Assembly: GCA_021813225.1 (NCBI GenBank)
Contig: JAKALH010000033.1
Coordinates: 1-12,979, forward strand
Direction of reading: 5' to 3'
Source of the DNA: Chloroflexota bacterium
GTDB taxonomy: Bacteria; Chloroflexota; Anaerolineae; J036; Brachytrichaceae
DNA length: 12,979 nt
Shown: positions 1 through 6,553 of the stretch, piece after piece
How the letters are laid out: each line of letters opens with the position of its first letter
Numbering within the stretch: position 1 is the stretch's first letter
Translations under genes and position numbers: made by a program
Notes under the pieces: model-generated
What the model saw: only the letters and a program-made list of their open reading frames with translations
The model's database searches: none
What the model was told of the DNA's origin: nothing

Positions 1-841
1 GGCTGCCGGCAAAGACATCATCAGCGAGCTGCAGCACCAGTTCTCCCGCGAAGCCAGCATCCTGGCCCGGCTGGACCACCCGAACCTGCCGAAAGTATCG
101 GACTACTTCACCGAGTCGGAGCAGGATTATCTGGTCATGGACTATGTGTCGGGCAAGGACCTGAAAGAAATCGTGGACGAGGCGCGCCGCAGCGGCCGCT
201 TCCTGACCGAGACTGAAGTGTTGAACTGGGCGCACCAGCTTTGTGACGCGCTGGACTATATGCACAACCAGGAGACGCCGGTGCTGCACCGCGACATCAA
301 GCCCAGCAACATCAAACTCACCCCCAGCGGGTTGATCAAGCTGGTGGATTTCGGGCTGGTGAAAGTGCTGGCTAAAGATGATTCGCGCACCATCACGGTG
401 CTGCAGGGGCGCGGCACAGCGGCCTACACGCCGCTGGAGCAGTACGGCGAGGACGACACGCACACCGACGCGCGCTCCGATATCTATTCGCTGGGCGCCA
501 CGCTGTATCACCTGCTCACCAATCAGGCGCCCCCGGAAGCCAAGCAGCGCTTCCTGAAACCCGAGGCGCTGGCCTCGCCGCGCACCATCAACTCGGCGAT
601 CTCCGAGCCGGTGGAACGCGCCATCGTCACTGCCATCGCCATGCACCCCGACGACCGCCCGGCGACGGTGGCGGAGTTCCGCAACCTGCTCTTCAGCGAT
701 CATGGCGGCGAAGGATCAACCGGTGCGCCCTATGCCTATCCCCGCGCCACTTTACTGGACCTGGCGCGCGACAACATGTTGTGGATCATCCTGGCCGGGG
801 TGACGATGGCGGTGGGCTTTCTGGCTACCGTAATGAAATAA
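1..841 (+). CDS. Ser/Thr protein kinase, C-terminal part (5' end outside window)
   Basis: This is the 3' portion of a Hanks-type (PknB-like) Ser/Thr kinase. The frame is open from base 2 and ends at the TAA at 839-841, giving 279 visible residues. The N-lobe with the glycine loop and ATP-binding lysine is upstream of the window. Visible in order are a candidate helix-C glutamate (FSREASIL, E17), HPNLP (27-31), the catalytic loop HRDIKPSN (HRD at residues 96-98), the metal-binding DFG (116-118), an activation segment ending in TPLEQYGE, DARSDIYSLGATLYHLLT, and a subdomain XI-like HPDDRP. All catalytic residues expected in this part are present, so it is probably active. A single hydrophobic segment (about 258-277) ends the protein, so it is probably a tail-anchored cytosolic kinase with no extracellular PASTA-type sensor. 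Its substrate is unknown. The transporter gene starts 16 bases downstream. Confidence 0.93.
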   Translation, partial: AAGKDIISELQHQFSREASILARLDHPNLPKVSDYFTESEQDYLVMDYVSGKDLKEIVDEARRSGRFLTETEVLNWAHQLCDALDYMHNQETPVLHRDIKPSNIKLTPSGLIKLVDFGLVKVLAKDDSRTITVLQGRGTAAYTPLEQYGEDDTHTDARSDIYSLGATLYHLLTNQAPPEAKQRFLKPEALASPRTINSAISEPVERAIVTAIAMHPDDRPATVAEFRNLLFSDHGGEGSTGAPYAYPRATLLDLARDNMLWIILAGVTMAVGFLATVMK

Positions 842-857
842 CCTCGCGGCGCTGCAC

Positions 858-1718
858 ATGAATTCTTCGGCGGCACTGGCATCGGTTGTCTTTGGTCTGG
901 CGTCGGCGGTCACCTGGGGAGCCGGCGATTTCAGCGGCGGTTACGGGGCGCGGCGCGCGCCTGTCATCGCCGTGCTGCTTTACTCGCAGATCATCGGAAT
1001 CGTGTTGCTGGCGGCGCTGGCGTTGCTCACACATGAAGCATTGCCGGCTCCTGTAGACCTTGCGTATGGCGCCGCAGCCGGCATCGCGGGCCTGTTTGGG
1101 CTGGCCGCGCTGTATCGCGCCATGGCGCTGGGTCAGATGGGTGTCGTCGCGCCGGTGTCGGGCGTGATTGCCGCGGCGCTGCCGGTGATCGCAGGGGCGT
1201 TGACGCAAGGGCTGCCTGCGCCGCTCACGCTGTTGGGCTTTATGCTGGCGCTGGCCGGCGTGTGGTTCGTCTCGCGCACAGCGGACCACGGCGAAAGCCG
1301 CTCTCCGCGCAAGGTCAGCATTGCCCTGGCTGCGCTGTCGGGCCTTGCTTTTGGCGCATTCCTGATCCTGATCGCGCAGGCCCGGCACGGCTCGGTTTTT
1401 ATCCCGCTGGTGGCGGCGCGCTGCGCGTCCATCGCCATGGTTCTCGCCGCTGCGGCTTTCACGCGATCGATCCGCCGGCCGCCGCTGCATGCGTTGCCGG
1501 CGATCATCATGGCCGGCACAATGGACGCCTGCGGCAATTTTTTCTTTGTCCTGGCGTCGCAGGCGGGCCGGCTGGATGTGGCGGGCGTCCTGTCTTCGCT
1601 GTATCCGGCCTCGACGGTCGTGCTGGCGCTGACGTTACTGCGCGAACGCCTGGCGCGCGGGCAGGCGCTGGGCATCGGGCTGGTGCTGGTTGCGATTCCG
1701 TTGATATCACTGCCATGA
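858..1718 (+). CDS. EamA/DMT-family transporter
   Basis: A 286-residue, strongly hydrophobic protein of the drug/metabolite transporter superfamily. It appears to have about ten membrane helices arranged as two EamA repeats (roughly residues 8-140 and 152-285). The second repeat ends in the typical SLYPASTVVLALTLLRERL motif. In the first repeat, AALYRAMALGQMGVVAPVSG is the equivalent conserved helix region. Family members export or import small metabolites such as amino acids or cofactors. The substrate cannot be read from the sequence. The ATG at 858 lies 16 bases after the kinase stop without a clear Shine-Dalgarno sequence. The stop TGA at 1716-1718 overlaps an in-frame ATG of the following aminopeptidase frame (ATGA), which suggests one transcript for kinase, transporter and peptidase. 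Confidence 0.88.
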   Translation: MNSSAALASVVFGLASAVTWGAGDFSGGYGARRAPVIAVLLYSQIIGIVLLAALALLTHEALPAPVDLAYGAAAGIAGLFGLAALYRAMALGQMGVVAPVSGVIAAALPVIAGALTQGLPAPLTLLGFMLALAGVWFVSRTADHGESRSPRKVSIALAALSGLAFGAFLILIAQARHGSVFIPLVAARCASIAMVLAAAAFTRSIRRPPLHALPAIIMAGTMDACGNFFFVLASQAGRLDVAGVLSSLYPASTVVLALTLLRERLARGQALGIGLVLVAIPLISLP

Positions 1719-1771
1719 GTCGTGCGGCACAGGATGCAGAATTCCGATTCAATCGTATGATGAATAGCCGC

Positions 1772-3313
1772 ATGAAAATCCGCGTCGTTCAGAAGCAGAT
1801 TCAGGCGCTCCCGGCTGATGCTGTCATCGTCAATCTATTCGAGGGCGCCGATATGCCCACGGGCGCGGCCGGCGCTGTCGATGCCGCGCTGGGTGCGACA
1901 GATGGCATACCCGGCGACGGGGCAATCAGCCGCCTGATCCGCCTGGGCGACTTCACAGGCAAACACAATGAGGTCGCGGTCCTCTACACCAATGGCCTGA
2001 TCCCGTCGCCGCGCGTGATTCTGGTTGGCCTGGGCCGCAAAGAGCACCTGACGTTGGACCGCGTACGACAGGCCAGCGGCGTGGCGGCGCGCAAGGCGCG
2101 CGATCTGGGATGCCGGCGTGTGGCCGGCGTGGTGCACGGCGGCGGCATGAGCGGGCTGGACGCGCGCGCGGCGGCGCAGGCCGTCGTCGAAGGCGCGCTG
2201 CTGGCCACCTATCAGTTTCGCGAATTCAAATCGGATGGCGCCGCGCAGGCCAGGAATATTGACGATTTCACGCTGGTCGAGTTCAACCTGTCGCGTATCC
2301 AGGCCGTCAGCCGGGGTGCGCGCGAAGGGGAACTGATCGCCGGCGGCGTCAACACGGCGCGTACATTGATCAACCGCCCGCCCAACCATCTGAACCCTGC
2401 CGCGCTGGCAGCCTGGTGCGAGGAGATGGCGGCGCGCGCCCACATCGGCTGCACGGTCTACAACGAGCGCGAAATCGCCGAGAACCGGATGGGCGGTCTG
2501 CTGGCAGTCGCGCAGGGCAGCGCTAACGCCCCGCGATTTGTGATCCTCGACAGCAAGCCGGACGGGCGCGGCCAGCCGCTGGTCTTTGTTGGCAAGGGCG
2601 TCACATTCGATACCGGCGGCATCAGCCTGAAAGACCCCGCCGGTATGGAGAATATGAAGGCGGATATGGGCGGCGCGGCGGCGGTCATCGGCGCGTTACA
2701 GGCCATTGGCGAACTGGAGCTGCCGGGCCGCGCGATCGGGCTGGTGCCACTGGTGGAGAACATGCCGGGCGGGCAAGCTTTCCGCCCCAGCGACGTCATC
2801 ACGATGATGAACGGGACGACAGTCGAAATCATCAGCACCGATGCGGAGGGGCGCCTGATCCTGGCCGATGCGCTGCACTACGCCAAACGCTACGAACCGC
2901 GCGGTGTGGTGGACCTGGCGACGCTGACCGGCGCGAGTGTCATCGCCCTGGGCGAAGGGGTTGCGGCCAGCCTGTTCAGCAACAGCGAGCCGTGGGCGGA
3001 GCTGATCCTGCGCAGCGCGCGCCATTGCGGCGAGCGCCTGTGGCGGATGCCGCTGTATAACGAATACGGGGAGAAGCTCAAGAGCGACGTGGCGGACATC
3101 CGCAACACCGCCGCACGTAACGCCGGGGTCGGCATATCCGCCTGGTTCCTCAAGCGTTTCGTGGAGACGGAGCGTAACAAGGAAGCGTATCGCTGGGCGC
3201 ATATCGATATGGCCAGTATGATGTTCAATACCGACACCAAAGGCTACCAGCCGCGCGGCGCGATGGGCTATGGCGTGCGCACCCTGGTGGAGCTGGCCCG
3301 CTCGCAGGAATAA
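1772..3313 (+). CDS. pepA: Leucyl (cytosol) aminopeptidase, family M17
   Basis: A cytosolic two-metal aminopeptidase that removes N-terminal residues from peptides during protein turnover. From the ATG at 1772 it has 513 residues, close to the usual M17 length. The N-terminal domain opens with MKIRVV and AVIVNLFEG. The catalytic domain shows GKGVTFDTGG (K275, D280), SLK (K287), MKADMGG (D298) and STDAEGRL (D357, E359, R361). The spacing of these seven residues matches E. coli PepA with a constant offset of five, so the metal ligands and catalytic Lys/Arg are intact. The first residue of the signature is Ser where the family usually has Asn. The start is uncertain: in-frame ATGs at 1715 (overlapping the transporter stop), 1757 and 1760 would add up to 19 residues. 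I chose 1772 because MKIRVV aligns with the family N-terminus. No strong ribosome binding site favours any of them. Confidence 0.93.
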   Translation: MKIRVVQKQIQALPADAVIVNLFEGADMPTGAAGAVDAALGATDGIPGDGAISRLIRLGDFTGKHNEVAVLYTNGLIPSPRVILVGLGRKEHLTLDRVRQASGVAARKARDLGCRRVAGVVHGGGMSGLDARAAAQAVVEGALLATYQFREFKSDGAAQARNIDDFTLVEFNLSRIQAVSRGAREGELIAGGVNTARTLINRPPNHLNPAALAAWCEEMAARAHIGCTVYNEREIAENRMGGLLAVAQGSANAPRFVILDSKPDGRGQPLVFVGKGVTFDTGGISLKDPAGMENMKADMGGAAAVIGALQAIGELELPGRAIGLVPLVENMPGGQAFRPSDVITMMNGTTVEIISTDAEGRLILADALHYAKRYEPRGVVDLATLTGASVIALGEGVAASLFSNSEPWAELILRSARHCGERLWRMPLYNEYGEKLKSDVADIRNTAARNAGVGISAWFLKRFVETERNKEAYRWAHIDMASMMFNTDTKGYQPRGAMGYGVRTLVELARSQE

Positions 3314-3329
3314 TCCTGACCGGCAGTCC

Positions 3330-3338
3330 TGCTATAAT
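3330..3338 (+). promoter_or_regulatory. Candidate extended -10 promoter (P1) for the rpmH cluster
   Basis: TGCTATAAT reads as an extended -10 element (TGn followed by a perfect TATAAT at 3333-3338). It begins 16 bases after the aminopeptidase stop. No good -35 box sits 16-18 bases upstream, which is common for extended -10 promoters. It would transcribe rpmH with a leader of about 100 bases. This is based on motif match only. Confidence 0.45.
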
Positions 3339-3352
3339 GGCTCGCCCGATCA

Positions 3353-3371
3353 GCTGCACGGTAGTGCCAGC
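3353..3371 (+). other. Small imperfect hairpin between the two -10 boxes
   Basis: GCTGCAC (3353-3359) can pair with GTG-c-CAGC (3364-3371) across a four-base loop, with one bulged C. It is not followed by a T run, so it is not a typical intrinsic terminator. It could be a leader structure on a transcript from the upstream -10 box, or chance in GC-rich DNA. Confidence 0.2.
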
Positions 3372-3379
3372 AGGCGGGG

Positions 3380-3385
3380 TATAAT
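3380..3385 (+). promoter_or_regulatory. Candidate -10 box (P2) for rpmH
   Basis: A second perfect TATAAT lies 57 bases upstream of the rpmH start. The matching -35 region is weak. Two perfect -10 hexamers within one 128-base gap, directly ahead of a ribosomal protein gene, are plausible tandem promoters for strong expression. Confidence 0.45.
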
Positions 3386-3441
3386 CGGCCAGTTTACACG
3401 AACGAACGCAACAAACGATCTGAGCGAATAGAGATAAACAG

Positions 3442-3666
3442 ATGTCAACAAAGCGAACCTATCAACCCCGCAAGCGCCGTCGCGTGCGCGTGCACGGCTT
3501 TCTTCAGCGCATGCAGACCAAAGGCGGCCGCAAAGTATTGAATGCGCGCCGCGCCAAGGGGCGACATCAACTGACCGTGGTGGCGAACAACCACGTGAAG
3601 AAGATCGACTGGAATGCGGTGTATTCGCCGGCGAAAAGCAAGGCTGGCACCAGGGGCAGCAAGTAA
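3442..3666 (+). CDS. rpmH: Ribosomal protein bL34 with C-terminal extension
   Basis: A small basic protein of the large ribosomal subunit. Residues 1-46 carry the whole L34 family pattern: KRTYQPRKRRRVRVHGF, then MQTKGGRKVLNARRAKGR and LTV. Most bacterial L34 proteins stop there at about 44-50 residues. This one has 74, with an added tail of about 28 residues that is rich in Lys, Ser and Asn and includes HVKKIDWNAVYSPAKSK. The ATG at 3442 is preceded by a purine-rich stretch (AGAGAT) at a suitable distance. It is the first gene of the conserved rpmH-rnpA-yidD block, and the RNase P protein start follows 37 bases after its stop. In many bacteria dnaA lies divergently upstream of rpmH. Here the upstream gene is an aminopeptidase, so this locus is rearranged relative to that layout. 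Confidence 0.95.
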   Translation: MSTKRTYQPRKRRRVRVHGFLQRMQTKGGRKVLNARRAKGRHQLTVVANNHVKKIDWNAVYSPAKSKAGTRGSK

Positions 3667-3703
3667 TCCGCTGGTTAATCCCGCCGTTGCCGGTTCATTC
3701 GGG

Positions 3704-4075
3704 ATGCCCGGCCGTCTTCATACGCAGGCCGATTACGAGCGCGTCAGGCGGCAGGGCCGTTTCTGGGGCGGCAGGCGCTGCAGTATTCAAGCGGCGCGCA
3801 GGTCTCCCGATGAGCGGCATTCCGCTATGGTTACTGCGGAAGCGGTCAGAATCGGGTTGATCGCGTCGAAGAAAATTGGCGGCGCGGTGCAGCGCAATCG
3901 AACCCGCCGCCTGATGCGTGAATCGATGCGCCATCTGGCGCCGCAGCTCGAAGCGGGTTGGGATATAGTAGTGATCGCGCGACCTGCCATGGCGGCGCCC
4001 GGCGTGCGCATGCAGGATGTGCGAGATGAGTTACAGTGGCTTCTGACACAGGCGTGTCTGGTGAGAGCGAGCTAG
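3704..4075 (+). CDS. rnpA: Ribonuclease P protein component
   Basis: The protein subunit of RNase P, which helps the catalytic RNA trim the 5' leader of pre-tRNAs. From the ATG at 3704 it has 123 residues, normal for the family. Features seen are an N-terminal ADYERVRRQGRF segment that binds the leader, IASKKIGGAVQRNRTRRLMRE (the RNR signature, R64-N65-R66) and a C-terminal GWDIVVIARP strand. The frame is open further upstream, and an ATG at 3614 inside rpmH would add 30 residues. I consider that less likely, because homologues begin just before the LHTQADY-like region. rnpA follows rpmH, as in nearly all bacteria, and ends two bases before the preferred yidD start. The yidD frame may overlap its 3' end. 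Confidence 0.93.
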   Translation: MPGRLHTQADYERVRRQGRFWGGRRCSIQAARRSPDERHSAMVTAEAVRIGLIASKKIGGAVQRNRTRRLMRESMRHLAPQLEAGWDIVVIARPAMAAPGVRMQDVRDELQWLLTQACLVRAS

Positions 4076-4077
4076 AG

Positions 4078-4308
4078 GTGAAGAAACCGGTCGACATCGG
4101 CCGGCGCATTCTCATCGGCGCCATCCGCATCTATCAGATGACCATTTCACGGGCGCTTCCGCCCTCTTGCCGGTACTATCCCTCGTGCAGCGAATATACC
4201 CTGCAGGCGGTCAGCAAATACGGCGTCCTGAGGGGCGGCTGGCTGGGCGCTAAACGCATCTCCCGTTGTCACCCCTTTCATCCGGGCGGGTACGATCCTG
4301 TCCCATAG
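4078..4308 (+). CDS. yidD: Membrane protein insertion efficiency factor YidD
   Basis: A small membrane-associated protein known to assist YidC-dependent insertion of inner-membrane proteins. The sequence shows an N-terminal amphipathic/hydrophobic stretch (ILIGAIRIYQ), the family signature PPSCRYYPSCSEY with two cysteines (C31, C37), GVLRGGWLGAKR, and the closing RCHPFHPGGYDPVP with a third cysteine (C64). From the GTG at 4078 it has 76 residues, and the distance to the first conserved helix matches E. coli YidD. In-frame GTGs at 4054 and 4036 lie inside rnpA and would give up to 90 residues. The 4036 start has a modest GATGAG upstream, so it is a real alternative. yidC follows only after an inserted beta-propeller gene. 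Confidence 0.92.
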   Translation: MKKPVDIGRRILIGAIRIYQMTISRALPPSCRYYPSCSEYTLQAVSKYGVLRGGWLGAKRISRCHPFHPGGYDPVP

Positions 4309-4338
4309 TGCTTCAATTCGCGTCAATAAGGATCAGCT

Positions 4339-5526
4339 TTGAATAGATTTTCAGTGCGGGCTTTGGCGGCAATCACAGCCGGGGCATTTATACTCAGTGC
4401 GTGCGGCGGCGGCGAACCCGCCCCCAGCGCGTTCCCCGGCTTGATGGTGGATGGAAACTCCGCGTATCTGGCCAGCAATCTTTACGTTTATAAGTTCGAC
4501 GTACAGACTGCCAGGCTGGATTGGCAGTTCCCGGCGTCTATCGACAACGCCAATCCGCGCGGCCCTTTTTCGGGTGTGCCGGCGAAGATGGGCGATGTCA
4601 TCATCGTAGGCGGCAGTTCCGGCACCAATGGCGCCTATGACAAGCACGTTTACGGTCTTTCAAACCAGAACGGCCAGGAAGTCTGGCGTTTTACCCCGCC
4701 CGAGGCAACGGCGCGTGAGTTTGTAGCGGGCGTCGTCACCGATGGCAAACTTGTCTACGCGCCGAACGGCGACGGCAACCTGTATGCCTTCGACCCTGCC
4801 CAGAAAGACAGTTCAAACCAGCCCAAACTGATCTGGACATTCAGCACGGGCAACCGCCTGTGGGGACGCCCGTTGCTGGCCGATGGCAAACTGTATCAGG
4901 GCGGTCTGGATCACAAGCTGTACGCTATTGATGCTGCTACCGGCAAGCAGATCTGGCAGTTCGATAAGATCAGCGCGCCGATCGCCGCTCAGCCGGCCCT
5001 GTCGGGCGGCGTGCTGTATTTCGGCGCGTTTGACAGCGCCTTCTACGCCGTCAATGCCAGTGACGGCTCGTTAAAATGGAAGACGCCGGTCGGCGGGTGG
5101 GTATGGACTGACGCGACCATTTCCAACGGGACGGTTTACTTTGGCGACGTGCAGGGCAAGCTGTACGCGCTGGATATGGCCACGGGCCAGATTCAATGGA
5201 CCTATGAAACGCGCGACTCAATCAAAGCGCAGCCGGTCATCTCCGGCACAACGCTTTATGTCGTTTCCGTGGACACCAACGTCTATGCATTCGACCTGAA
5301 TAATATCAAGAAGGACGCTACCGGCAAGGTCGACTATAACAATACCAAGTGGCGCAATGATACAATTGCGCGCCGGCTGGTCTCGGAACCTGCGGTGGTG
5401 GGCGATACGCTGCTGGTGCCGGTTTTCGACGGCGACATCAAAGTCTGGGCACTGGATGCCAACACCGGCGCGCGCAAGTACCAGTTCCCGCTGGCGCCGG
5501 CGGCTACCCCCACGCCAGGTAAATGA
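4339..5526 (+). CDS. PQQ/BamB-like beta-propeller lipoprotein
   Basis: A 395-residue secreted protein. It starts at a TTG supported by AAGGA at 4328-4332, six bases upstream. The N-terminus is a lipoprotein signal: basic MNRFSVR, a hydrophobic stretch, then the lipobox LSAC with C22 as the predicted lipid-modified residue. About eight propeller blades follow, marked by Y-A-x-D...G...W repeats. The clearest are VYGLSNQNGQEVWRF (104-118), LYAIDAATGKQIWQF (194-208), LYALDMATGQIQWTY (275-289) and VWALDANTGARKYQF (369-383). A short Pro/Ala/Thr tail ends it. The residues that bind the PQQ cofactor in quinoprotein dehydrogenases are not evident, so I read it as a non-catalytic, binding or assembly propeller like BamB. 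In Chloroflexota, commonly monoderm, it would sit on the outer face of the cytoplasmic membrane. Its place between yidD and yidC suggests a role in membrane or envelope protein handling, which is inference. Confidence 0.88.
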   Translation: MNRFSVRALAAITAGAFILSACGGGEPAPSAFPGLMVDGNSAYLASNLYVYKFDVQTARLDWQFPASIDNANPRGPFSGVPAKMGDVIIVGGSSGTNGAYDKHVYGLSNQNGQEVWRFTPPEATAREFVAGVVTDGKLVYAPNGDGNLYAFDPAQKDSSNQPKLIWTFSTGNRLWGRPLLADGKLYQGGLDHKLYAIDAATGKQIWQFDKISAPIAAQPALSGGVLYFGAFDSAFYAVNASDGSLKWKTPVGGWVWTDATISNGTVYFGDVQGKLYALDMATGQIQWTYETRDSIKAQPVISGTTLYVVSVDTNVYAFDLNNIKKDATGKVDYNNTKWRNDTIARRLVSEPAVVGDTLLVPVFDGDIKVWALDANTGARKYQFPLAPAATPTPGK

Positions 5527-5635
5527 AACGGCCGGCTGGTCGTGATACGATGTACGCCATAAATAGTCGCAAAACTCCCGCGCTCGCTCTGTGTGGCAGC
5601 ATGTTGTACGGTCCTGATGTGAGGCTTTAATCGGT

Positions 5636-6493
5636 ATGGGCAATATCTTCGATATTCTGGTCGTCAACCCGATGACCAATGTGTTATTACTGATCTACGA
5701 TGTGCTGTTCCACAACTATGTGCTTGCCATCATTGTCCTGACGGTGATCATCAGGCTGGCGACACTGCCATTGACGCTGAAACAGCAGGTCTCCAGCCTC
5801 AAGATGGCCGCCATGCAGCCGCAGATCAAGGCCATACAGGAGAAATACAAGAACGACCCGCAGAAGCTGAGCGAGGAAATGCGCAAGGTGGGTTTTAACC
5901 CGCTGGGCGGTTGTCTGCCCCTGCTGGTCCAGTTCCCCATCCTGATTGGCCTGTATAACGCCATCCTGCGCACGCTGGCCGTCAACCCGCTGAGCCTGCT
6001 GGAACTGGGCAAGCATATCTACGGTTTCCTGCCCAACCTGTCTTCGCTGGTGCCGGTCAACAGCACCTTCCTGGGCGTGCTCGACCTGGGCCAGCCCGAC
6101 AAGTTCTTCATCATCCCGATCCTGGTGATTGCGACGACATACTTCTCGACCAAGCTGACGACGCCGCCCAGCACCGATGCGGCATCGAAGCAGACCAACC
6201 AGATGATGTCGATGATGATGCCGGTGATGTTCGGCTTCTTCATGCTGTCCGCGCCGGCCGGGCTGGGCGTGTACTGGATCGTGTCCAACCTGATCGGCAT
6301 CGGCCAGTATTACCTGATGAAACCCCGCCTGGACCTGGCGAAGGCCGAACATGCCGCCGCGGCTGCCGGAAGCGGAGCGTCCACATCGGTGTCGGCGCCG
6401 GCAGCGCCACGGGCCAAGCTCCCGCCGCCGCGTTCCAAGGTCAAGCCGTCCTCTTCAGCGCGCATTGCCAAGCCGGGAGCCGACAACAAATGA
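5636..6493 (+). CDS. yidC: Membrane protein insertase YidC/OxaA/SpoIIIJ type
   Basis: A 285-residue insertase that moves membrane proteins into the cytoplasmic membrane, alone or with SecYEG. It has the Oxa1 core but no large N-terminal periplasmic domain, as in monoderm bacteria. Features are a first core helix with the conserved groove arginine (R40 in VIIRLATLPL), a cytosolic helical hairpin (KMAAMQPQIKAIQEKYK onward), GGCLPLLVQFPILIGLY (91-107), then FFIIPILVIATTYF, and two closing helices (about 193-228) with PAGLGVYWIVSNLIG. No lipobox is seen. Residues 240-285 form an Ala/Pro/Ser tail ending in a Lys/Arg-rich stretch, like the ribosome-binding tails of Oxa1. The ATG at 5636 has a weak, rather distant GTGAGG upstream. 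The 109-base gap before it holds only a poor extended -10-like TGATACGAT (5543-5551) and nothing else I recognise. Confidence 0.95.
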   Translation: MGNIFDILVVNPMTNVLLLIYDVLFHNYVLAIIVLTVIIRLATLPLTLKQQVSSLKMAAMQPQIKAIQEKYKNDPQKLSEEMRKVGFNPLGGCLPLLVQFPILIGLYNAILRTLAVNPLSLLELGKHIYGFLPNLSSLVPVNSTFLGVLDLGQPDKFFIIPILVIATTYFSTKLTTPPSTDAASKQTNQMMSMMMPVMFGFFMLSAPAGLGVYWIVSNLIGIGQYYLMKPRLDLAKAEHAAAAAGSGASTSVSAPAAPRAKLPPPRSKVKPSSSARIAKPGADNK

Positions 6494-6499
6494 TTCCTG

Positions 6500-6535
6500 C
6501 TCCGGCGGCAGCGCACGGATGGACGCGCCGCGGAG
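6500..6535 (+). other. Imperfect hairpin between yidC and jag
   Basis: CTCCG and CGG (6500-6508, with one bulged G) can pair with CCG and CGGAG (6528-6535) across a loop of about 19 bases. There is no T run, so it is not a terminator by the usual rule. It may be an mRNA structure ahead of jag, or chance in GC-rich DNA. Confidence 0.15.
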
Positions 6536-6553
6536 ATCAAACACGAGGTCGAT

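Noticed and set aside
1262..1771. Long in-frame extension of the aminopeptidase frame through the transporter gene
   Set aside because: This is an alternate reading of EamA coding DNA, with no similarity to M17 proteins, which is expected in GC-rich sequence. The family N-terminus is at about 1772.
3587..3602. CACGTG core within rpmH as a parS site
   Set aside because: Only the six-base core matches. The flanks fit the consensus TGTTTCACGTGAAACA at few positions and the site is inside a coding region. The other CACGTG occurrences near 9404 and 12890 are no better.
5527..5635. Small RNA or strong promoter in the gap before yidC
   Set aside because: Only a poor extended -10-like sequence and a four-base hairpin are visible, which is not enough to call either.
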